Part shown: positions 18,463 to 27,361 of the stretch, in pieces
Numbering within the stretch: the first letter of the stretch is position 1
Layout: each line of letters opens with the position of its first letter
Source of the DNA: DATEDA01 sp963789885
Lineage (GTDB): Bacteria; Pseudomonadota; Gammaproteobacteria; Burkholderiales; SG8-39
Direction: 5' to 3'
Assembly: GCA_963789885.1 (NCBI GenBank)
Contig: CAWBNB010000029.1
Location: forward strand, 1-64,000
DNA: 64,000 bases
The notes under the pieces: model-generated
The model's database searches: none
Told to the model about the DNA's origin: nothing
Seen by the model: the letters and a program-made list of their open reading frames with translations, nothing else
Position numbers and translations under genes: made by a program

Positions 18463-18912
18463 TCAGGCCGCCTGGGGCGGCGTGAGGATGTGGGTGCCGA
18501 GGCGGAAGGACTTCCCGCGGAAGAGCGCGATCGTCCGCCCGTCCTGGTTCGTCACCGTGATGTCGTAGACGCCGGTGCGTCCGCTCGAATGCCGCTCGCG
18601 CCCTTCGGCGGTCAGCACGTCGTCGAGCCTGCCCGGGGCGAGGAATTCGATCGTCGCGCCCTGAGCGACGGTGACGTGGTTGTGGCTGTTGCAGGCGAAG
18701 GCGAACGTGCTGTCGGCCAGCGTGAAGATCAGACCGCCGTGGGCAAGGTCGTGACCGTTCACCATGTCGGCGCGGACCGTCATCTTCATGCGGGCGTAAC
18801 CCGGACGGATCTCCTCCAGCGCGATCCCGAGCGCCTGTGACGCCGAATCGCGGACGTAGAGCTCGCGGCCGATCGCCTCGGCCTGCGCTTGCGGGTCGGC
18901 GTGCGCGGTCAT
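18463..18912 (-). CDS. paaI: PaaI-type hotdog thioesterase, 149 aa
   Basis: The hotdog core NGHDLAHGGLIFTLADSTFAFA contains the catalytic Asp and the HGG helix typical of PaaI. The start (MTAHADPQAQ) overlaps the paaG stop by four bases (ATGA); longer upstream starts would run through paaG. PaaI releases CoA from dead-end ring-hydroxylated phenylacetyl-CoA intermediates. Length is normal for the family. Confidence 0.93.
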   Translation of the reverse strand: MTAHADPQAQAEAIGRELYVRDSASQALGIALEEIRPGYARMKMTVRADMVNGHDLAHGGLIFTLADSTFAFACNSHNHVTVAQGATIEFLAPGRLDDVLTAEGRERHSSGRTGVYDITVTNQDGRTIALFRGKSFRLGTHILTPPQAA

Positions 18913-19700
18913 CGACCGGAGAACTTCGGCGCCCGCTTCTCGAGGAACGCCTGGACGCCTTCGCGGTAGTCGGCGGTCTTGCCGAGCTCGCGTTGGAGGT
19001 CGCGCTCGAGATCGAGCTGGGCGTCGAGCGTATTCGTCGCGGACGCGTAGATCGCGCGCTTGATGTCCGCAAATCCCTTCGTCGGCCCGGCGCCGAGCTG
19101 TTTCGCGAGCGCGTGCGCTTCGTCCATCAACTTCGCGTCGTCGACGCACTTCCAGATGAGCCCCCAGCGTTCCGCGTCCTCGGCGGAGAGCCTGTCGCCG
19201 AGCAGGGCGAGTCCCATCGCGCGCGCAGTGCCGATCAGGCGCGGCAGGAAGTGCGTGCCTCCGCAGTCGGGCACGAGGCCGATCTTGCAGAACGCCTGGA
19301 CGAAGCTCGCGGAGCGTGCCGCGATGACGATGTCGGCCGAGAGGGCGAGGTTGGCGCCGGCGCCCGCCGCTACGCCGTTTACCGCCGAGATGACCGGCTT
19401 CGGGAGCTCCCGAAGCGTGCGGATGAGCGGGTTGTAGAAAGTGCTTAGCGTATAGCCGAGGTCGACTGGAGCGGCGTCTGCCTTGACCGAGCGGTCGGAG
19501 AGATCCTGGCCGGCACAGAAGCCGCGGCCGGCGCCAGTGAGGAGCACCGCCCGGACGTCGTCGCGGCGCTTGATCTCCGACACGGCCTCGCGGAGACGCT
19601 CGTGCATCTCGACGTTGAAGCTGTTGAGGCGGTCGGGCCGGTTGAGCGTCACGACGGCGTAGCCGTCCTGCGCTTCGAACAGGATCGAGGACTGGGTCAT
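18909..19700 (-). CDS. paaG: Enoyl-CoA hydratase/isomerase, PaaG type, 263 aa
   Basis: A crotonase-fold protein with the oxyanion-hole motif TGAGRGFCAGQDL and the second glycine region INGVAAGAGANLALSADIV in the form AVNGVAAGAG. It resembles PaaG, the ring-1,2-epoxyphenylacetyl-CoA isomerase, including QAFCKIGLVPDCGGTHFLPRL. The ATG at 19700 was chosen because it begins the domain; upstream codons are low quality. It heads the paaG-paaI-paaK operon. Confidence 0.9.
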   Translation of the reverse strand: MTQSSILFEAQDGYAVVTLNRPDRLNSFNVEMHERLREAVSEIKRRDDVRAVLLTGAGRGFCAGQDLSDRSVKADAAPVDLGYTLSTFYNPLIRTLRELPKPVISAVNGVAAGAGANLALSADIVIAARSASFVQAFCKIGLVPDCGGTHFLPRLIGTARAMGLALLGDRLSAEDAERWGLIWKCVDDAKLMDEAHALAKQLGAGPTKGFADIKRAIYASATNTLDAQLDLERDLQRELGKTADYREGVQAFLEKRAPKFSGR

Positions 19701-19854
19701 GCGCGCTCCGGGCGTGGTGCGGGCGCCGAAGACGCCGTTCAGGTCAGGCGCGGCGCGAGGGCGGCAAAAGGATACCCGAAACGGGTCGAGGGCCTGCGAG
19801 TGGAGACGGCCGGAGGCGATGGCCAAGCCACCGCCGCGCGGCGAGCGACAGTGC

Positions 19855-20460
19855 TTAGTTCTTCGACCTGCGCCGTGCGAGCCCAGCGCCGACGAAGGCG
19901 ACGGCTAGGAGCGCAAGCGTACCCGGCTCGGGGATGACGGCCTGCTCCTCGGCGAGTGTCAGGAACGCATAGTCGAACTTGGGGAAGGGCGGTAAAGTCG
20001 GTTCGCATACACCTGCCCGTTTGGATAGGGGTTGCTCGGTGGCACCGGCAATGAAGAGATCTGGGATTCGTCGAGGTGAAATCAAGGAAGTACGTCTGCC
20101 CTGCTTCAGGTCGACCGGGCCGCTGTCGAAGAAGATTTCGACGAACTCGCCCGCGTGTCCGACCCCCTTGCCCGACGCGAGAGTAGGTTCGCTCCGGCGG
20201 AGTTCGGCAGAAGCGTCGTAGAGGCTTATCCTTATCTCGCCGCCCGCGTTGGGGTTGTCGGTGAACAGCCAGATCCCGGCGCCCGGATGTTGTCATTTGT
20301 CTGAATGAACGACTGGGCCAAGTCTCTTTGGCTGAACTGACGACCAGGGCGCGGCTCTCTTTGACTGGACTTGGTCAATGATCGGCACGGCGTCGACAAC
20401 TGACGCGGCGCACAGCAAAGCCGCTGCAAGGCTAGAGCGGATTAGCGAGCGGGCCGACAC
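19855..20460 (-). pseudogene. PEP-CTERM sorted protein, disrupted by frame changes
   Basis: A signal-peptide-like start (LIRSSLAAALLCAASVVDA) and a C-terminal PEP-CTERM signal (VIPEPGTLALLAVAFVGAG then LARRRSKN) are in the same frame. Between them the good protein sequence moves out of frame and back twice. Plausible pieces in order are FSQRDLAQSFIQTN (shifted), WLFTDNPNAGGEIRISLYDA (original frame), QTYFLDFTSTNP (shifted) and DLFIAGATEQ (original frame). PEP-CTERM proteins are exported and processed by exosortase at the cell surface. Two compensating indel pairs are needed to restore it. It is either a pseudogene or a sequence with base-calling errors. Confidence 0.65.
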
Positions 20461-20695
20461 GGTTCACCATCGATTGTCATTCTTCAAACACCTTACCCTG
20501 CACATTTCGTGCCCAGATCGGTTTTCTTCACGAGGTCTTGAGGTTACGACGAGACTGAGGGTCTTGCATTAGTCCAGTGTAAGAAGAATCGACTCACCCT
20601 TTGGCGACGACATGCTCAGGAGCTCGACGACCGGCGTCCGACTCCTGTGACCTTGCTCCCTGATTGGCGCACGATCCGAGCCTAACGGAGAATTG

Positions 20696-21571
20696 TTAAA
20701 TCGGAATTTGCAACAGCGGCGCTTCTCGCGCCGTCGGTCTCTCGAGCAGCGCCAGGAGCGCGACGAGCGCCAGAAGATCGGCCCGGTTGTGATCGGCGAC
20801 GCGCGCGAGCTGGCTCGCATCGCCCCGCTCGAGCCAGCGGCGCCACGCGGCCGGGGCTTCCGCACCGGGCAAATCGTCGGGCCGTTCCAGCCGAAGCGCG
20901 TGCGCTTCGGCGGTCCGAAGGCGGCAATCGGGCCAGCCGGCGTGTAGCAGCCGCCGCGTGACGTGCAGGAGGTCGAGGTGCGCCAGTCCGTCGGTCGCGA
21001 TGTCCGTTCCGGCAAGGCGGGCCCGGGTCTTGAGCAGCGGCAGATCGAACGACTTGCCGTTGAAGGTAACGAGCACACCGGCGAGCGCCATCCGCTCGCG
21101 CACTTTTTCGACGAGCGACCCCTCGGCGGCAAAGCCCGCCAATATCCACTGCACGATCCGCAACGCGTCGCGTTCCAGCCACGCGAGCCCGACCATGAAC
21201 GCTACCGTTCCGGTCCCGCCCGCCAATCCGGTCGTTTCGGTATCCAGGCAGAGAAGGCGCTCGGGAGCGACTGGCGCCGTGAGCTTGCCGAGCGACCTTG
21301 CCACTTCAGCAAGCACGCGCCCGTTTGCGACCGTGATGTCGCCGTGGCGAAGCGGCAAAGGGTAGGTCCGCACGAGTTCGATCAGGCCTGGCGCAGCGAT
21401 CTTTCCCCGCAGAGACGCGGCGAGCGACTCCGCAGTCGCAGCAGAGCGGCTCGACTCCGACACTCGCAGCCGCTCCAGGCGCTCGCCGAGCGACGGACCG
21501 GCGGAGGGCACCTGCTGCAGCGCTTGCGCTTTCTCGCGGAGCTGCCGGAGCCGGACCTGCAGATCGATCAT
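20696..21571 (-). CDS. mrfB: DEDD-type exonuclease partner of the helicase (YprB/MrfB-like), 291 aa
   Basis: The RNase H-fold exonuclease domain begins near residue 95 with CLDTETTGLAGGTGTVAFM (metal ligands in DTE). It continues with VTFNGKSFDLPLLKTRA and ends with ADHNRADLLALVAL, supplying the remaining acidic ligands. The layout matches the Bacillus subtilis YprB/MrfB protein. The start ATG overlaps the helicase stop by one base (TGATG), so both products are made together. In B. subtilis MrfA and MrfB excise mitomycin-type DNA damage independently of UvrABC; a similar role here is inference. Confidence 0.8.
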   Translation of the reverse strand: MIDLQVRLRQLREKAQALQQVPSAGPSLGERLERLRVSESSRSAATAESLAASLRGKIAAPGLIELVRTYPLPLRHGDITVANGRVLAEVARSLGKLTAPVAPERLLCLDTETTGLAGGTGTVAFMVGLAWLERDALRIVQWILAGFAAEGSLVEKVRERMALAGVLVTFNGKSFDLPLLKTRARLAGTDIATDGLAHLDLLHVTRRLLHAGWPDCRLRTAEAHALRLERPDDLPGAEAPAAWRRWLERGDASQLARVADHNRADLLALVALLALLERPTAREAPLLQIPI

Positions 21572-24042
21572 CAGTGTGCGGTCGGCCCGCCGGGGCCGCC
21601 ACCGCCGAACAGGCCGAGCACTTTCAACGCTGCCTCCTTTGGCGTGAGTCCTTTCCCGGTCTCGGGGGCGAGGACCGGACCAACGCAGGCCGGGCAGCCG
21701 GGGTTGCAGGCGCATCCGGTGACCAGCTCGATCGAGCGATGGATGACCTGTTCGCGGATGTCGTAAAGCGGCGCGGTGATCCCGATTCCCCCGGGATAGT
21801 TATCGTAGAGATAGAGCGTGGGCCGGAACGGCTGCGCCCCTGCTTCGAGATCGACCGGCGCGCCCTCGAGCGTCCGCGCCTCCGCTCGACCGTCGCCTCC
21901 CCCGGCCGCGACCCAACTGCCCTCGGGCCCGCCGTCGCCGACCGCGCGTCCGATGTCCCGCGGTTCGGCGAGCGAGAGAAACACGGCGATCCGATGGATC
22001 GCGTGCGCCGCCCCGAGGAACCCGTCGAGCGCCTCGAACCGCGTCGCGAACTCGCGTCTCAGCGCCTGCGGATCGGCTTCCCACCACAGCGCCGTCGTAT
22101 GCATCTCCTGGTCCGGCAGGTCCACGCGGCCGTACCCGACGTTTTCGTGGGTGTAGTAGCGGATCTTCTTGTACCCGGCGACTCTCCGGATCACGTGGAC
22201 TTCGCCGTGCGCGGCGAGTGAGGTCGGGCCTCTGTCGGCGGCGAATTCGTCCAGCACCTTCAGCTTCGTGTAGTCGATCGCATCGGTGTAGTAGTCGGCG
22301 GTGGTCGTACGCACGAACGCCTTCCGGCCGACCCAGTCGAGCCGCTCGACCTGCCAGGGTGCCGACTGCACCATGTGTATCGCTCCCTCGTAGAGCGTCA
22401 CCGCCGCCGCCGAATAATCGACCTCGGCGATGACGTCCTTGCGGCCGTTGCTGATGTCGATCACGGTGAAATTGCCTTCGGCGATCGAGCGCAGCGAGAC
22501 GGCGTTCGCCGGATAGCTGTCGGCAATCCAGTGCCAGCGCGCGCCCTCGCGGTGGACCACGCCCTGCTCGGCGAGGTAGCCGAGCGCTTCCTCGAGCTTC
22601 ACGCCGCCGAACGTCTCCCCCTCGGTGAACGGCAGCTCGAACGCCGCGCAGCGGACGTGGTCCATGAGGATCAGGAGCTGGTCGGGATCGATCCGCGCGT
22701 GCTCCGGGCTCGCGCCGAGGAAGAAGTCCGGATGCCGGGCGAGATATTGATCGAGGGGGTCGCTGGTGCAGACCAGCACCCCCACGGCCGTGCGGTTCCG
22801 CCTGCCCGCGCGTCCGAAGCGCTGGAGGCTTCCGGCGACCGTCCCCGGATAGCCGTTCAGCACGCAGACGTCGAGCGCGCCGATGTCCACCCCGAGCTCG
22901 AGCGCGGACGTCGACACCACGCAGTCGAGGCCGCCCGCGCGCAGCTTGACCTCCTTGTCGCGCCGCTCGGTGGGCAGGTACCCACCGCGATAGGCGGCGA
23001 CCCGCGCCGGCACCCGCGGATCGCGGTCGAAGACGTCCTTCAGGTACTTGGTCAGCACCTCGACTTCGAGCCGCGAGTTGGCGAAGACGATCGTCTTCAG
23101 GCCGAGCTTCACCGCGAGCCGCGCGATCCGCGTCGACTGCGACCGGGCCGAGACGCGGATGCCGAGGTCGGCGTTCAGGACCGGCGGGTTCCAGACGAGG
23201 AAGTGCTTCCGGCCTTGCGGCGCGCCGGACTCGGTGACCGCCCGCACCGGGGCCCCGAGCAGCCGCTCGGCCAACTCGGCCGGGTTCGCGATCGTCGCCG
23301 AGCAGGCGATGAACACCGGCTCGGTCTGGTAGAACCGGCAGATCCGCCGCAATCGCCGGACCAGGTTCGCGACGTGCGAACCGAAGACGCCGCGGTAGGT
23401 GTGCAGCTCGTCGATCACGACGAAACGCAGCGCCTCGAAGAACTGCGCCCACTTCGTGTGATGCGGCAGGATCGCCTGGTGGAGCATGTCCGGGTTCGAG
23501 ACCACGATGTCGCCGTGCGTCCGCACCGCACGGCGCGCGTCGCCGGGGGTGTCGCCGTCGAAGGTGTACGCGCGGATGCCGAGCTGGCCCGCCGCGTTGA
23601 GCTCGAGGATCTCGCTGACCTGATCCTGGGACAGCGCCTTGGTGGGGAAGAGATAGAGCGCCTTGGCGCCGGTCCGGAGTGCTCCGTCGATGACCGGCAG
23701 GTTGTAGCAGAGCGTCTTTCCCGACGCGGTCGGAGTCACGATGACGGTGTCGTGCCCGGCGCCGACATGTGCCCAGGCTTCGCGCTGGTGGCTGTAGAGC
23801 CTGCGGATGCCGCGTGCTTCGAGCGCGCTGCGCAGCCGCGGGTCGAGCTCGTCGGGAAATTCGGCGAACCGGGCAGAGCGCTCGGGCGCGACGACCTCGC
23901 CTACGATCCGGGCGCGATGATCGCGTTTCAGGTGCTCGACCAGCGCCTCGGCCGAACGCGGCACCGTTCGCAGGCGGTCGCGCGGATCGCGCTCCGGTTC
24001 GTCGCCGAAAAGATCCAGCGCACCTTCGAAGTGTGCCCCCAT
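21571..24042 (-). CDS. mrfA: DEAD/DEAH-box helicase with DUF1998 zinc domain (YprA/MrfA-like), 823 aa
   Basis: Helicase motifs run in order: VTPTASGKTLCYNLP (motif I), VVIDELHTYRGVFGSH (motif II, DELH) and SCSATIANP in the form ACSATIANP (motif III). The second RecA domain has STSALELGVDIGALD and QRFGRAGRR (motifs V and VI). The C-terminal DUF1998 region ends with the zinc cluster GCACNPGCPACVGP. The start at 24042 has GGGGGA upstream and begins just before the conserved domain. It pairs with the exonuclease encoded immediately downstream, as in MrfAB, a DNA-repair unit acting on crosslink-type damage. Confidence 0.85.
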   Translation of the reverse strand: MGAHFEGALDLFGDEPERDPRDRLRTVPRSAEALVEHLKRDHRARIVGEVVAPERSARFAEFPDELDPRLRSALEARGIRRLYSHQREAWAHVGAGHDTVIVTPTASGKTLCYNLPVIDGALRTGAKALYLFPTKALSQDQVSEILELNAAGQLGIRAYTFDGDTPGDARRAVRTHGDIVVSNPDMLHQAILPHHTKWAQFFEALRFVVIDELHTYRGVFGSHVANLVRRLRRICRFYQTEPVFIACSATIANPAELAERLLGAPVRAVTESGAPQGRKHFLVWNPPVLNADLGIRVSARSQSTRIARLAVKLGLKTIVFANSRLEVEVLTKYLKDVFDRDPRVPARVAAYRGGYLPTERRDKEVKLRAGGLDCVVSTSALELGVDIGALDVCVLNGYPGTVAGSLQRFGRAGRRNRTAVGVLVCTSDPLDQYLARHPDFFLGASPEHARIDPDQLLILMDHVRCAAFELPFTEGETFGGVKLEEALGYLAEQGVVHREGARWHWIADSYPANAVSLRSIAEGNFTVIDISNGRKDVIAEVDYSAAAVTLYEGAIHMVQSAPWQVERLDWVGRKAFVRTTTADYYTDAIDYTKLKVLDEFAADRGPTSLAAHGEVHVIRRVAGYKKIRYYTHENVGYGRVDLPDQEMHTTALWWEADPQALRREFATRFEALDGFLGAAHAIHRIAVFLSLAEPRDIGRAVGDGGPEGSWVAAGGGDGRAEARTLEGAPVDLEAGAQPFRPTLYLYDNYPGGIGITAPLYDIREQVIHRSIELVTGCACNPGCPACVGPVLAPETGKGLTPKEAALKVLGLFGGGGPGGPTAH

Positions 24043-24122
24043 GCTGCGTCCCCCACGTTCCCGATGCGCGAAGCATGCGGGAGGCAGAGGCTCACAGCGT
24101 GAGCCTGCGGGCGGGAGCGGCC

Positions 24123-24533
24123 CTACCGGACCACTTCGCGCATGATGTCGAGGATGGTGTGCGAGCGAAGGTCGAGCAGCACCACGTCCCGGCCCACGAT
24201 CACGCGGTGGTAGCCGCGGGGCAGGGATGGAAGCTGGCTGTCGAGCGCATTGGGAAGCGGGCGGACAAGCGCGTTCTCGGGCAACCGGTCGCGAACGAGC
24301 AGCGGATCGCGGCGGGGAAGCTGCTTCTGCTCGGCACCCGGGTTTGAGTGCTTGCGGAAGAACGTATCGATCGCCTTGCGGTCGTCGCCGGTGAACAGGA
24401 TCGCGCGCTCGGTCGCGTTGGCCGCGGCGAGCGCCGGATAGACCTGCTCGAGACGCGTAGTCGCTTGTGCCGCAATCGGGACGAATGCGGCCAGGAGGAC
24501 GGCGAAGGCGGGGCGTAACACGGGTGCCGGCAT
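24123..24533 (-). CDS. Exported RcnB/CigR-like protein, 136 aa
   Basis: The start at 24533 begins a signal peptide (MPAPVLRPAFAVLLAAFVPI ending AAQA). The mature C-terminus LPRGYHRVIVGRDVVLLDLR resembles the RGYxW..xGxDxxLxDxxTG motif of RcnB/CigR-type periplasmic proteins. That family includes metal-homeostasis and virulence-modulating proteins of poorly known mechanism. The middle region is polar and probably flexible. It lies in the same direction as the MrfAB-like pair but 80 bases upstream, so co-transcription is possible. Confidence 0.6.
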   Translation of the reverse strand: MPAPVLRPAFAVLLAAFVPIAAQATTRLEQVYPALAAANATERAILFTGDDRKAIDTFFRKHSNPGAEQKQLPRRDPLLVRDRLPENALVRPLPNALDSQLPSLPRGYHRVIVGRDVVLLDLRSHTILDIMREVVR

Positions 24534-24668
24534 CTTTTTTGAGCAGGCGGATCGTAGTCCCCGGACGCCCGGCGGTGGATGACAAAAGCTTGCTTTATTG
24601 CAACAGGATGTAACGTCTCTCGCCCGGACGAGGCAGAATTCCACGCCCGATCAAGGAGGAACGCCCCG

Positions 24669-25628
24669 ATGACCCGCTCCCTAGCCGCGGTCGCCCTGTG
24701 GGCCGCCGCCACCCTCGCATGCGCGCAAGGCGACTATCCGACCAAGCCGGTGCGCTACATCGTCCCGTTTGCGCCCGGCGGCACCACCGACATCCTCGCC
24801 CGCATCATGGCGGAGCACTTCGGGCAGGCCTTCAAGCACCCGTTCCTGGTCGAGAACAAGGCCGGCGCGGGCGGCAACCTCGGCGCCGCGGAGGTGGCAC
24901 GCGCCGCGCCGGACGGCTACACGATCCTCATGGGCACGCCGGGGACGCAGGCGATCAACCAGTTCCTCTACTCGAAGATGCCGTACAACACCGGGAAGGA
25001 TTTTGCGCCGGTGGTGTTCGTCGCGAGCGTCCCGAACGTGCTGATCGTGCACCCGTCGCTCGGCGTCAAGTCGCTCAAGGAACTCATCGAGCGGGCGCGC
25101 GCAAAGCCGGGCTCGATCAACTACGCGACGCCGGGGCCGGGCACCACCGGGCATCTCTCCACCGAACTGCTGAAGTCGATGTTGAAGATCGACCTCGTAC
25201 ACATCCCCTACAAGGGCAGCGGCCCGGCGCTGCAGGATCTCCTCGCTGGTCAGGTGCAGATGACGATCGACAACCTCCCGTCGGCGATGGCGTACATCAA
25301 GTCGGGCAAGCTCATTGCGCTCGGCGTGACCACGGCCAAGCCGATTCCATCGCTTCCCGACGTGCCGCCGATCGCCAGTGTCGCCCCCGGCTACGAAGCG
25401 AGCTCGTGGTTCGTGACCATGGCGCCGGCCGCGACGCCGGCAGCGGTCATCGCGAAGCTCAACGCCGAAGCGAACCGGATCCTCGCCAAACCCGAGGTGA
25501 AGGAGCGTTTCGCCCAGCTCGGCGCCATTCCGGTGGGCGGCACCCCGCAGGAGCTGGGCAAGTTCATTGCCGCCGAGACGGTGAAGTGGAAGGAGATCGT
25601 GAAGGTATCAGGTGCGAAGCTGGATTAG
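24669..25628 (+). CDS. Bug-family tripartite tricarboxylate transporter receptor, 319 aa
   Basis: A signal peptide (SLAAVALWAAATLACAQG) leads into the Bug fold. Family landmarks are YPTKPVRYIVPFAPGGTTD, VENKAGAGGNLGAAEVARA, IPYKGSGPALQDLLAGQV and the C-terminal GGTPQELGKF. These periplasmic proteins bind carboxylates or other small organic molecules; most in betaproteobacteria are orphans without membrane partners nearby, as here. An AAGGAGGA ribosome-binding site sits eight bases before the ATG. The last codons (VSGAKLD) are echoed by a scar at 27.3 kb. Confidence 0.93.
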   Translation: MTRSLAAVALWAAATLACAQGDYPTKPVRYIVPFAPGGTTDILARIMAEHFGQAFKHPFLVENKAGAGGNLGAAEVARAAPDGYTILMGTPGTQAINQFLYSKMPYNTGKDFAPVVFVASVPNVLIVHPSLGVKSLKELIERARAKPGSINYATPGPGTTGHLSTELLKSMLKIDLVHIPYKGSGPALQDLLAGQVQMTIDNLPSAMAYIKSGKLIALGVTTAKPIPSLPDVPPIASVAPGYEASSWFVTMAPAATPAAVIAKLNAEANRILAKPEVKERFAQLGAIPVGGTPQELGKFIAAETVKWKEIVKVSGAKLD

Positions 25629-25634
25629 AGGAAC

Positions 25635-25825
25635 ATGTCCTTGATCACGAAGGCGCGAGAACTGAAGCTCGGGCTGAAGGACCTCATGCTGGACGAGGGC
25701 GAGGAGATCGTATTGCTGAGGGGGAGAAGGTCAGCGACGACCTCGCCAACCTCCTCGACTACAACGACACCGACCACACGAAGGCAATGCAGGATCAAGT
25801 ACGCGACATCAACCTGGAGCCGTGA
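25635..25825 (+). pseudogene. Short ORF with one frame change, about 60 codons
   Basis: It begins seven bases after the Bug stop with AGAGGA just before the ATG. The first part reads MSLITKARELKLGLKDLMLD then EGEEIVLL. The sensible continuation EKVSDDLANLLDYNDTDHTK is in another frame and ends at 25825. A single lost base around 25720 would join the two. I do not recognise the product; the helix-rich sequence could be a small regulatory or phage protein. Confidence 0.35.
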
Positions 25826-26169
25826 GGACCACGAAACGAAGCACGACATGCCACGCAGACCTTCCCTCGATGACGACTCGCACTACGGCCTGACCCGACG
25901 CGTCGATCCGCCCAGGCGAACGAGCCCGAACGAGAACACCTCGACGCGTGGGCCTGTGTCCCGCCCTTCCGCGCCCTTACCGCCGCCTACCGAGCCCTCA
26001 CCGGCCACAACGCCCACCAAGAGAACGACATGACGCAACCTCTTCACGAACGCATCGCCGCGAACTCGTAAAGGCGGTGCCGGATTGATGGCTGTCCGCG
26101 CCTTCGACACCGGATCAACTCGACCTGCTACGCGCACACCAATCACGGCTATCGCAAAGGGGATCCACG

Positions 26170-26511
26170 GTGGCGCACAGTGCCATTCAATTCGGCCTGC
26201 TCGCGCGCTCCTTAGAGGCCGGCCACCTGTTCATCAACACAGGCGAAGGCGCGCCGATCAAGATGAGCGCGAAGAGCGCCATTGCGGAGGGGTTCATCGA
26301 CCAAGCGGCCGCTGACCTCGTGGGCCGCCAGCCCGGCGTACTCGAAGCGATGCGCCCGAGCGCGACCATTCAGCTACCCGCAGCGACGCCCGAGAAGAGC
26401 CCGGAAGTGATCTTTATGGAAGCGCTCGAAGACTACCTACGCGCTCGCGGCAGTATCCGCGTTGCGACGGTGGTCAAGGCCTTCCGCGCCGCCGTGCGAG
26501 CCGTCGAGTAG
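26170..26511 (+). CDS. Hypothetical protein, 113 aa, GTG start
   Basis: The frame is open from 26089 and reads protein-like before the GTG as well (TPDQLDLLRAHQSRL), so the true start may have been lost by a frame change. The annotated part begins MAHSAIQFGLLARSLEAGHL and ends in a helical ALEDYLRARGSIRVATVV segment. AAGGGG lies shortly before the GTG. No family is recognised. It is the longest intact frame in the inserted block. Confidence 0.4.
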   Translation: MAHSAIQFGLLARSLEAGHLFINTGEGAPIKMSAKSAIAEGFIDQAAADLVGRQPGVLEAMRPSATIQLPAATPEKSPEVIFMEALEDYLRARGSIRVATVVKAFRAAVRAVE

Positions 26512-26778
26512 GCGCGGACCGGGGTCGCACAGGGTCCTGGCCAAAAGGGGCTGAGGAGGAACCCAAGTACCAAGGACCATGCACGACGCCATCGGCCCGC
26601 GAAGCGAAATCTACGGGCGCGACGCTGACGGAGCGCTGACCACTGGCTCTCTTGCGGCCTTCCTGACACGCTTGTAATTCTGCCGAGCGTGAGTGCTCAC
26701 CATAAGGGGAACATCCCCCTTGATGGCAGGAGCGCCCGTCTGCGACTAGTTCACGCGTCTGCGAGGCCGTTCAAACGG

Positions 26779-26910
26779 TCAAGTAGCAGACTTGCGGCGG
26801 CGCTGGGCGCGTTCCGCCCGTCGCAGTGTGCGTGCGGGTCGCCGCTCGGCTTTGCGTGACGCTTGGTGGCGCGTGCGGTTCCTGCGATGTTGTGCCTTGC
26901 TCAGGTTCAT
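26779..26910 (-). CDS. Very basic micro-ORF, 43 aa
   Basis: The frame starts MNLSKAQHRRNRTRHQASRK and is about 40 percent Arg/Lys to the end. GGAG lies nine bases upstream. Such composition can mark a small nucleic-acid-binding protein, but in high-GC DNA it can also arise by chance. No relatives recognised. Confidence 0.25.
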   Translation of the reverse strand: MNLSKAQHRRNRTRHQASRKAERRPARTLRRAERAQRRRKSAT

Positions 26911-27319
26911 GTCGTGCTCCGTTTCCCGCCGCAGTGGCGCGGCGTGGGCCGCGTAGCAAGGGGGCCAGCCGCTTGCCACAAACTTCCCCATAGTATCTGG
27001 ACCGGCACCGCGGTTCGTTCCGTGAAGTAGCGGCCGCGCGGCTCAGAGCAAGCAGCGTACGAACGGATCAACCACGGGATAGCAGAGTGCCGCGACGCGC
27101 TCCACGAAGGAATCCGCGACGGCGAACCCATCGAACGCCACAGCGCCTGTCAGGAGCGCGCCGAGCACGAGAAAGGCAACGAGCAGTTGGGTGAGGGTGA
27201 TGAGCGCATTCTGCTCGCGCGGGGGTGGGCGTGACGTGGCACTCCGTCACGGGGCTTCCGCCCTAGCGAAGCAGCCTATCACATTCTACAAGTCATTGAT
27301 CTAGAAGAGATACTATGCC

Positions 27320-27361
27320 GCATCGAACTTCGTGAAGATCTCCGGCGCGAAGCTCGACTAG
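27320..27361 (+). pseudogene. 3'-end remnant of a second Bug receptor gene
   Basis: The last codons before TAG read ASNFVKISGAKLD, matching the ending VKVSGAKLD of the intact Bug gene at 25.6 kb with mainly third-position differences. The TAG overlaps the stop of the convergent M81 peptidase gene (CTAG), a normal arrangement for intact neighbours. The rest of the gene is missing and is replaced by the inserted block. The divergence rules out a fresh copy of the nearby Bug gene. Confidence 0.65.

Larger units (their letters stand above)
25629..27318. other. Accessory insertion with broken small ORFs between two Bug gene ends
   Basis: This 1.7-kb block separates an intact Bug gene from the tail of a second one. 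Frames look protein-like only in pieces. The + strand has EHLDAWACVPPFRALTAAYR near 25.93 kb, in frame with MTQPLHERIAANS ending near 26.07 kb, then a 113-aa ORF at 26.17 kb. On the minus strand near 27.04-27.22 kb is a hydrophobic stretch without a start codon (LLVAFLVLGALLTGAVAF). Small size, frame breaks and a membrane peptide are reminiscent of degraded phage or island DNA, but no integrase, transposase or flanking repeats are visible. Confidence 0.5.

Noticed and set aside
26689..26720. Short palindromes near 26.7 kb (GTGAGTGCTCAC and AAGGGG...CCCCTT)
   Set aside because: Too short and isolated to call an operator or attachment site.
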